Below, in pieces: positions 56,027 to 64,000 of a stretch of DNA of 64,000 nt. Location: positions 10,908,030-10,972,029 of the forward strand of contig CAIIXF020000009.1 of assembly GCA_903813345.2 (NCBI GenBank), given 5' to 3'. The notes under the pieces were generated by a model. That model was not told the DNA's origin and did no database searches. It saw only the letters and a program-made list of their open reading frames with translations. Every line of letters starts with the position of its first letter. The first letter of the stretch is position 1. This DNA is from Owenia fusiformis. Taxonomy: Eukaryota; Annelida; Polychaeta; Sabellida; Oweniidae. The position numbers and the translations under genes were made by a program.

Positions 56027-56600
56027 TCAGCAGGGGCTGATCTGGGAACCAACAAGGTGGGGCGGCCCGAACTTCTAGCCTGAGAAAAAATGGCCCCAAA
56101 AATTGGACCCAATTTTGAAATTTGAGGCCCATTTTCTTCAAAATTTGGCCTAAAATTAAAAAATAAGGCTAAGAAGGCCCAAAATTTGGCCTAAACTGAA
56201 TTAAAAAATAAGGCTTACATGTAAGAAGGCCCATTTTTTGGGGCCTCTAAGCCCATCCTTTTATGACTCAAATTTTTTTTGGGCCCAATTTTGTTTTCTT
56301 GGCCCACCCAAGGGGCGGGTACGCACTGACGGATTAGGGGGGGGGGCTAAAGTTGGGTGCAGGGCCCAGAAAAAAATTTGGACCCAAGAAAGTGGGCCTT
56401 TTTGGTCATTACTGAGCCTTTTAAGGCCTTATTTTTAATTTCAGGCCAAATTTTGAAGAAAATGGGCCTCGCTTTTGGGCCCATCTTTTGGGTTTTAGGG
56501 GCCCAACATTTTTTCCGCGCAAGCGCGTACACGTTTTTCTCTCTGACCTGAAATTTGCCCCCCCCCCCCTCCTTGTTGCCCCCCAGATCCGCCAGTGCTC
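56027..56600. mobile_element. Two hAT-like MITE copies in opposite orientation
   Basis: 56027-56325 (gctgatctgggaaccaacaa ... aattttgaaatttgaggccc) and 56326-56600 (ctgacggattaggggggggg ... cccccagatccgccagtg) are inverted relatives of the copy at 9637-9847. Open frames here are not genes. Confidence 0.65.
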
Positions 56601-56734
56601 AGTGCACATTTTCTGGCTCCGAGTCCTCTCCCAGGAGTCCTCTGAGGCACCAACCTCTGCCACATCCCTCTGCTATTGGTTACTCCCAAGACTCAATAAA
56701 TAGATATGAAGTTTATCCATAGGGATATATGCAC

Positions 56735-57130
56735 CGTTGAGGGTGGATGGAAGTTATGTACTGAGAGGTTTTGGATATAGGGTATATCCTGAGGGATACA
56801 TTTATATCCAAAAACACCGTACAAAACTGGTGTTTCATCAGCGGGCAGATATAAGGGTTGTGTAGGCTACTGGAGGCAGAATCCCCGCAGATATGCTATA
56901 TACTTCTGTTACAGGTACATAAAGCAGGTTTGTAAATAGGGGTTATGCACTGGGAGGTTTTGGATACAGGGAATATCCCGAGGGATATACAATATATCTT
57001 CCCGAGGGACCGAAGGGACCAAGGGAAGATATATTCTATATCCCAAGGGATATTTCCTGTATCCAAACCGACCGTGCATAACTGTTGTATTCCATACCTG
57101 ATGAGGTTTGAAATAATAAGCATGTATCCC
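56735..57130. repeat. Hairpin repeat family, two adjoining copies
   Basis: Contains aggttttggatacagggaat, cccgagggaccgaagggacc and atatttcctgtatccaaacc in hairpin order, as at 22525-22740. Confidence 0.75.
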
Positions 57131-57171
57131 ATATGATCGGTGTGTTTACTTGCAAAATATGTTATCATTTT

Positions 57172-57344
57172 TAAAAAAAATAAAAAAAATTTCCAAATTT
57201 GAAAATTATTCCAAATTTTTTTTTCACATTTTTTCCCAAATTTTTTTTACATAATTTTTTCCACAATTTTTTTTCAAATTTTTAATTTCAAATTTTTTTT
57301 CCCGAATTTATTTTTTAAATATTTTTTTTTAAATTTTTTTTGAG
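57172..57344. repeat. A/T homopolymer-like low-complexity tract
   Basis: Runs of aaatttttttt and its near relatives. A similar T-rich tract lies at 58320-58425. Confidence 0.85.
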
Positions 57345-57471
57345 CGGGACATACGATTTATATGTCCCGGAGCTCCGCTGGAGCGGGACATACGAAAAAT
57401 ATTTGCCCGGATATGGAATATATTCCCGGTTGATATGTCCCTGAAACCTCATCAGGTATGGAATACTATAA

Positions 57472-57607
57472 GTTATTCAATGATTCGAGTGAAATACAGA
57501 AAATATTCTTCCCGAGAAGGTCGTATTTCACGATGCGCTAGCAGAGTGAAATACAGACGTTCAAGGGAAGAATATTTTCTGTATTTCACGAGAAATCATT
57601 GAATAAC
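57472..57607. repeat. Palindrome of 136 bp
   Basis: gttattcaatgattcgagtg with aaatacagaaaatattcttc on the left returns inverted as gaagaatattttctgtattt and aatcattgaataac on the right. Confidence 0.85.
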
Positions 57608-58199
57608 GTTTTTATTCCATGATTACTCAGATAAAACTCCCCTAAATCAAGTCCAAAAATATTTTACATCGATATTCCTTCAAAATCTTTTTGGCTTTGT
57701 TGTTTTGCTTTTATTGTATTATACGATACGTTTGATTTTCTTCAACATTTTTCTTCAATTTCATCAGCTGGAACAGTGTAACGAAACGTTTTTTCGACTT
57801 TCGTCTGCCATATGGGATTGGATTTTTACTAGTTCATGAAAACAATGTGCATGCTTCATACTGATTTTTTTATAATTACAGATGAGTGTTTTTTATCCTA
57901 AAATAATAAATTGTGGTGATCACCGTATCATTTCCTGATATTCAAATCAGATTTTTCTAGCAAAATGCAAATATTAGCATGCGTTGGTGTAAACAGATCG
58001 CCATTGATTTTTTTAGTAATAGTCATATCCTGGATGGAAATCTGGGGCGTTGGGATACTGGACCGTATCCCAACGCTGACGTCATTTTCACTCTGTATTC
58101 AATGCTAAGTGGAAAGTGCGTGTAAATACAGGATATATTTAAGTCACATGGACCAATCAGATTGCAGGGAATTTCACCATCATGGAATAAACGCTTGTC

Positions 58200-59045
58200 T
58201 TCCATACCTACTAAGGCTCTAGGTAAATAACGAGCGGGAATATATACTGTATCTAGGGATCTATCACCGATGAGCGGGGCGGGATGGATACAGCCTGTAT
58301 CCATCCCGGTCCCGCTCCTGAAAATTTTTAAAAATTTTTTTTCAAATTTTCAAAATTTTTTTTCAACATTTTTTTCAAATTTTCTTTTTCAATTTTTTTT
58401 TTCACATTTTTTTCAAAATTTTTGGGAAATCTTGCAATCATTAAGAACAAGAAAACGTGTACCGTATGTTTTGGAACTTTATAATAAGGTATGATGTACC
58501 TAAAACCTCAGTAGGTATGAAATACATCTGTTATGTACGGTCGGTTTTGAATACAGGATTTATCCCGCGGGAAATATGTGTATCTCCCTCGGTCCCTGCG
58601 GTCCCTCGGGAGATACACATATTTCCCTTGGGATAAACCCTGTATCCAAAACCTCCCAGTACATAACCCTTATATATTTTCATCAGCGGGCAGATATAGT
58701 AAATACGTCCCGCTCCGAGCTATAGGATATAGTATATCTGTGGGGATTCGATCTGCCCGCTACGTCATAATCGCCGTTCGCATACGAAACTGGACATGTA
58801 TATTCTAAAATATTTCCACGGTTAGTTGGAAATTTTCTGAGCTGTGGACCAGATGACCAAGATTGGGATGGGATAAACAGATCATCCTATAGTCGGTTCG
58901 GGATATCAGGATTATCCCTTGGCCAATAAAACATATCTACCCTCAGCACCTACGATCCTCGGGCAGATATATTAAGCTTATATTTTCCTCGGGATAATCC
59001 CAATATCGTGAGCCTCATATAGGATAATCTCTATTTATTCATTGA
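58200..59045. repeat. Hairpin repeat family, cluster
   Basis: Copies with gagcggg...tgtatccatcccg (58230-58320), cggtccctcgggagatacac flanked by tatccaaaacc (58495-58760) and gggataatcccaatatcg (58850-59040). The last copy shares cctcatataggataatctct with 22590-22615. Confidence 0.7.
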
Positions 59046-60012
59046 GCCTACTACCGATGAATAAGGGCCCAAGATGGGGGGGGGGCAACTTTTGCGCACG
59101 GATTGGCTGCACCGCTGCCGACACCCGAGCGCCGACAAACTCACGCAAAGCATCGCAAGCCCAAAGCTAGGGGATGTCCATCAGAAAAAATTGAAATTCA
59201 TATCCTGGAGGCGGTCCCCCCAAACGCCCCTCTCAAGGCCCTGGGATATCTCTTAATTCTCAGGTTTTTGATGCTATGTAAACGTACCAATCATTCTTTC
59301 ATTGAACACTTTATCTACACATAAAAATCATGAAGATTCCTTCATTATTGAGAAAGTTATTCCAAAATTAGTGGATGGCATTTTTTGTGTCACTCTGTAG
59401 TATTGTAGACAATATGCCCAGTAAAAGAAAATATCTGCCCAACGCAAGAAAAAAAAATCAACTTTCAGTAATCTTATAACACGGGGTCTATGGGATTATC
59501 TTCAAGTCACATTTTCAAAGAAAATCAAATTAAAACACTATATATCATCCTTGCTGCAAAGGTAACTTACAAGTAATGCGAATTTAAGCATACATAAGTC
59601 CTTTGAAGAAGGACGATGCTGTCATTTACATGTAGACTTCAAATATTACAGCACTCACTTTGAATACGTTTTGTATGTTTCAGTATTGTCCTCGCATCTA
59701 GTCCATTATTACGCTCGAATTTTCCGGCATTCTCGTATCGTTGGTTCAATTACATGATTTTACGTAATGAAACTCCTATTTCTCCAAATGATGACATTCT
59801 TATGTTTTCGTAATTGCATGCATCTTTTCATTAAAGTATTTAGTATGATCATGGGCTCTACCGTATGATGCATTCTGAACAAAGCGTTCACGAAATAGGT
59901 ATTCAAAATTTTTGAGTTTGTAAATAATATACAGCTAGTTCCTTTGAGAACAAAATTAGAATCGAACGATATTATTTAGCATATTCACAGTGATATTCTT
60001 CTTATTTACTCA
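59046..60012. other. Non-coding stretch
   Basis: A G-run at 59067-59088 and a locally GC-rich patch to 59250, then AT-rich sequence. No gene recognised. Confidence 0.4.
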
Positions 60013-60485
60013 CAGGCACAAGTAAACGAATGTTGCTGTGGAGTCGCCCCAATCCGAAATGAAACTGGCAGATATGAACGCCTGGCTGTCCAAGATAGAC
60101 TTTGTGTGGTTTGCAATGAAGAGGCCGCACTTGTGGTGGATGAACAGCATGTTATAATGGACTGTAGTGAATATGATGTATACGGCATGATATGTTGCAT
60201 AAAGTGTCAATTAAATTAACATTATTTCCAGAAAATCACGAAGAACGATTAATAAAAATACTTATGCGAGTGAGCCTGGAATTTACCCATTCGTTGACAG
60301 GGCCTTTTGCGAAATCCTCAGGACCAGGGAGCGGGTTCTATACAGTAGATAAGACAGGTGTCTTATAGTCCGATGTCCGGGCCTGGGCTTCGTTTAAATT
60401 GATATTTTCATGTAAAGTTGTACCCAAGACACTGCAATAAAATTTTACAATACAATACAATACATATTACATACAGTATAATCAA
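60013..60485 (+). pseudogene. LINE 3'-end fragment with Cys/His tail
   Basis: Plus-strand frame ECCCGVAPIRNETGRYERL, then DRLCVVCNEEAALVVDEQHV and MDCSEYD: the CxxC...H...C tail found after the reverse transcriptase in some non-LTR retrotransposons. After a stop and a GC-richer 3' part it ends in a caata tandem (60452-60470), typical of a LINE tail. The reverse transcriptase itself is absent, so this is a 5'-truncated dead copy. Confidence 0.65.
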
Positions 60486-61032
60486 ATATTTTCCTTTCTA
60501 AATGATTTTATGAACGTTGTTATCTCCAGATGCTATTTTCGTAACTGAACAACTAAGAATAATTTTGCATTTCTCAATTTATTGTTTTCTTGGAATACAC
60601 AACATACATCCTTCATGTCTGTACAATTCATTTAAGTTATCATTGTTTCCCTTACATATGATTCAATGACAAATAGACAGTAACCGAATCAATGTTTAAA
60701 ATTGTTTTCAGGATAACTTTAAACATGAATTGACAATGTTCCAGACGGACTCCAAAATCCTTAAAAGGGTGTAAAAATCTTTGAACACCCTCACTTACTC
60801 ACTCCGAGACCCGTGTTAGATTTTGAAACATTTATTCAAAATATTCAAGATAAGATAAGTAAAAGAGACCGACCGACCAATAAGGCTAGCTTTGAGTCTT
60901 GCGATGTATAAATCAAGAACAGAAACCTTTTGTGTGTATGCATTTCACAGCAGCAAATCAGACAACAAAGCCGCGGTTTTTATTTGGAAATTCCCGAACT
61001 GCCATTTACGGAGTTCCTCCGGTAGAGGAGGT

Positions 61033-63540
61033 TTAACAAGATCCATGTTCTACAATTGAAATACATTGTAACAGTTTAACAAGATCCATGTTCTACCAAT
61101 GAAATACATTGTAACAGTTTAACAAGATCCATGTTCTACCAATGAAATACATTGTAACAGTTTAACAAGATCCATGTTCTACCAATGAAATACATTGTAA
61201 CAGTTTAACAAGATCCATGTTCTACCAATTAAAAATACATTGTAACAGTTAAACAAGATCCATGTTCTACCAATGAAATACATTGTAACAGGTTAACAAG
61301 ATCCATGTTCTACCGATGAAATACATTGTAACAGTTTAACAAGATAAATGTTCTACCGATGAAATACATTGTAACAGTTAAACAAGATCCATGTTCTACC
61401 AATGAAATACATTGTAACAGTTTAACAAGATCCATGTTCTACCATTGAAATACATTGTAATAGATAAACAAGATCCATGTTCTACCAATGAAATACATTG
61501 TAACAGTTTAACAAGATCCATGTTTTACAATTGAAATACATTGTAACAGTTTAACAAGATCAATGTTCTACCATTGAAATACATTGTAACAGTTAAACAA
61601 GATCCATGTTCTACCAATGAAATACATTGTAACAGTTAAACAAGATCCATGTTCTACCAATGAAATACATTGTAACAGTTTAACAAGATCCATGTTCTAC
61701 CAATGAAATACATTGTAACAGTTTAACAAGATCCATGTTCTACCATTGAAATATATTGTAACAGTTTCACAAGATCCATGTTCTACCAATGAAATACATG
61801 TACATTGTGACAGTTAAACAAGATCCATGTTCTACAAATGAAATACATTGTAACAGTTTAACAAGATCCATGTTCTACCAATGAAATACATTGTAACAGT
61901 TAAACAAGATCCATGTTCTACCAATGAAATACATTGTAACAGTTTAACAAGATCCATGTTCTACCGATGAAATATATTGTAACAGTTTCACAAGATCCAT
62001 GTTCTACCAATGAAATACATGTACATTGTAACAGTTTAACAAGATCCATGTTCTACCGATGAAATACATCGTAACAGTTTAACAAGATCCATGTTCTACC
62101 AATGAAATACATTGTAACAGTTTAACAAGATCCATGTTCCACCAATAAAATACATTGTAACAGTTTAACAAGATCCATGTTCTACAGATGAAATATATTT
62201 TAACAGTTTCACAAGATCCATGTTCTACCAATGAAATACATATACATTGTAACAGTTTAACAAGATCCATGTTCTACCGATGAAATACATCGTAACAGTT
62301 TAACAAGATCCATGTTCTACCAATGAAATACATTGTAACAGTTAAACAAGATCCATGTTCTACCAATGAAATACATTGTGACAGTTTAACAAGATCCATG
62401 TTCTACCAATGAAATACATTGTAACAGTTTAACAAGATCCATGTTCTACAATTGAAATACATTGTAACAGTTTAACAAGATCCATGTTCTACCATTGAAA
62501 TACATTGTAACAGTTTAACAAGATCCATGTTCTACAATTGAAATACATTGTAACAGTTTAACAAGATCCATGTTCTACCAATGAAATACATGTACATTGT
62601 AACAGTTTAACAAGATCCATGTTCTACAATTGAAATACATTGTAACAGTTTAACAAGATCCATGTTCTACCGATGAAATATATTGTAACAATTACACAAG
62701 ATCCATGTTCTACCAATGAAATACATTGTAACATTTTAACAAGATCCATTTTCTACCGATGAAATATATTGTAACAATTTCACAAGAAATACATGTACAT
62801 TGTGACAGTTAAACAAGATCCATGTTCTACCGATGAAATACATCGTAACAGTTTAACAAGATCCATGTTCTACCAATGAAAGACATGTACATTGTATCAG
62901 TTTAACAAGATCCATGTTCTACCAATAAAATACATTGTAACTGTTTAACAAGATCCATGTTCTACCGATGAAATACATTGTAACTGTTTAACAAGATCCA
63001 TGTTCTACTGATGAAATACATGTACATTGTATCAGTTTAACAAGATCCATGTTCTACCAATGAAATACATTGTAACTGTTTAACAAGATCCATGTTCTAC
63101 AATTGAAATACATTGTAACTGTTTAACAAGATCCATGTTCTACTGATGAAATAAATGTACATTGTATCAGTTTAACAAGATCCATGTTCTACCGATGAAA
63201 TACATTGTAACTGTTTAACAAGATCCATGTTCTACCGATGAAATATATTGTAACTGTTTAACAAGATCCATGTTCTACTGATGAAATACATGTACATTGT
63301 ATCAGTTTAACAAGATCCATGTTCTACCGATGAAATACATTGTAACTGTTTAACAAGATCAATGTTCTACTGATGAAATACATGTACATTGTATCAGTTT
63401 AACAAGATCCATGTTCTACCGATGAAATACATTGTAACTGTTTAACAAAATCCATGTTCTACTGATGAAATACATGTACATTGTAACAGTTTAACAAGAT
63501 CCATGTTCTACCTATGAAATACATCGTAACAGTTTAACAT
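61033..63540. repeat. 43-bp tandem satellite (about 57 copies)
   Basis: Unit tttaacaagatccatgttct plus accaatgaaatacattgtaa plus cag. Longer 49-bp units carry an extra catgta (aaatacatgtacattgta), more frequent toward the right end, where they alternate with 43-bp units from about 62870. Unit edges show no spacer/repeat alternation of CRISPR type. Confidence 0.95.
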
Positions 63541-63696
63541 CTGAAAACCATTCATGCCTGCCGATCTACTTCAGTTCGAAGAGACAGCCATCAAATGTTC
63601 AAGTTATTTGTTTCTATGTCAGCTTGTAGCTTCTCCATCAAGAGAACACATTACAAATACAGCAAAATATTTATCTTAATTTTTCAAAAACTAATT

Positions 63697-64000
63697 CTAA
63701 CTCTTTTTCTTCTTTCCATTTCCAGTTGATTTGAGTTTTTTGGAAGAATATTTTTCTTCGTCTAAGTGAGAATGTTTTGAAGACATATGCCAGTTGAGAG
63801 AATTTTTCTGTGCGAATTTCTCTCCACAATGTTCACAGATGTAAGGCTTATGCCCAGTGTGTACTCGAACATGCTGATCCATATTTTTGCGGTCAAGTTT
63901 CTTACCACAATACTCACAAGGATTCAAGGTAGAATGCTTTCTACGTATATGTGATATTCTCATTTTATAGGTTTCAAAGGTGTCACCACACTTTTTGCAT
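63697..64000 (-). CDS. C2H2 zinc-finger protein, terminal exon (partial, 5' end outside window)
   Basis: The frame is open to the window edge. Beyond the Met at 63963 it continues upstream in frame as CKKCGDTFETYK, so that Met is internal. Fingers CKKCG (complete), CEYCG, and CEHCG after TGHKPY, then a Ser/Lys-rich tail, stop at 63697-63699. It is the fourth paralogue of the terminal exon family in the window and closest to 44607-45430 in its tail (YSSKKLKSTGNGK). A 43-bp satellite lies about 160 bases downstream. Confidence 0.9.
   Translation of the reverse strand, partial: CKKCGDTFETYKMRISHIRRKHSTLNPCEYCGKKLDRKNMDQHVRVHTGHKPYICEHCGEKFAQKNSLNWHMSSKHSHLDEEKYSSKKLKSTGNGKKKKS

Noticed and set aside
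61033-63540. CRISPR-like array
   Set aside because: Contiguous units with no unique spacers, in an animal genome with introns; a satellite.
1-64000. Endogenous viral sequence
   Set aside because: No capsid, envelope, integrase or polymerase blocks of viral type were recognised; all reverse-transcriptase-like pieces fit non-LTR retroelements.

Overview
This is animal (metazoan) DNA. It is AT-rich, gene-sparse and repeat-rich, with introns that have clean GT/AG borders and matching phases. The gene families (multi-SRCR secreted protein, THAP, BTB/POZ and C2H2 zinc fingers) and the many hAT-like, Tc1/mariner-like, CACTA-like and LINE remnants suit a marine invertebrate such as a mollusc, brachiopod, hemichordate or amphioxus. 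The sequence alone does not settle the lineage. I saw no bacterial genes, rRNA, convincing tRNA or CRISPR.

Layout. 1-342 (+) is the end of a C2H2 zinc-finger gene. 724-3213 is a 30-bp satellite with a 1,022-bp higher-order duplication. 4479-11874 (-) is a multi-exon SRCR gene. Its six 3' exons join into one 2,532-nt frame; its 5' part is partly disrupted by a foldback insertion. 13005-19720 is a huge inverted-repeat element holding a decayed LINE reverse transcriptase and a hAT-type MITE. 21470-35754 (-) is a seven-exon gene whose exons sum to 3,189 nt in frame and encode a 1,062-residue THAP + BTB + ten-finger C2H2 protein. Its last intron holds a second giant palindrome (22859-27278). 36-41 kb is a graveyard of nested Tc1/mariner-like elements. 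44607-55938 (-) is a paralogue of the BTB-ZF gene with a different N-terminus. Its BTB exon is split by a 6,690-bp element with CACTA ends and a 3-bp target duplication. 56-60.5 kb is hAT-like MITEs, a hairpin repeat family and a LINE tail. 61033-63540 is a 43-bp satellite, and 63697-64000 (-) is the end of a fourth zinc-finger paralogue.

How it fits together. Four related zinc-finger terminal exons lie in one 64-kb window, so this is a local cluster of transcription-factor-like genes growing by duplication, exon replacement and transposon disruption. Two of them (at the window edges) lie immediately next to tandem satellites. The intact THAP-BTB-ZF gene would be transcribed through a 1.4-kb-arm inverted repeat. 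Exon joins are inferred from phase and splice-site consensus, not from transcripts.
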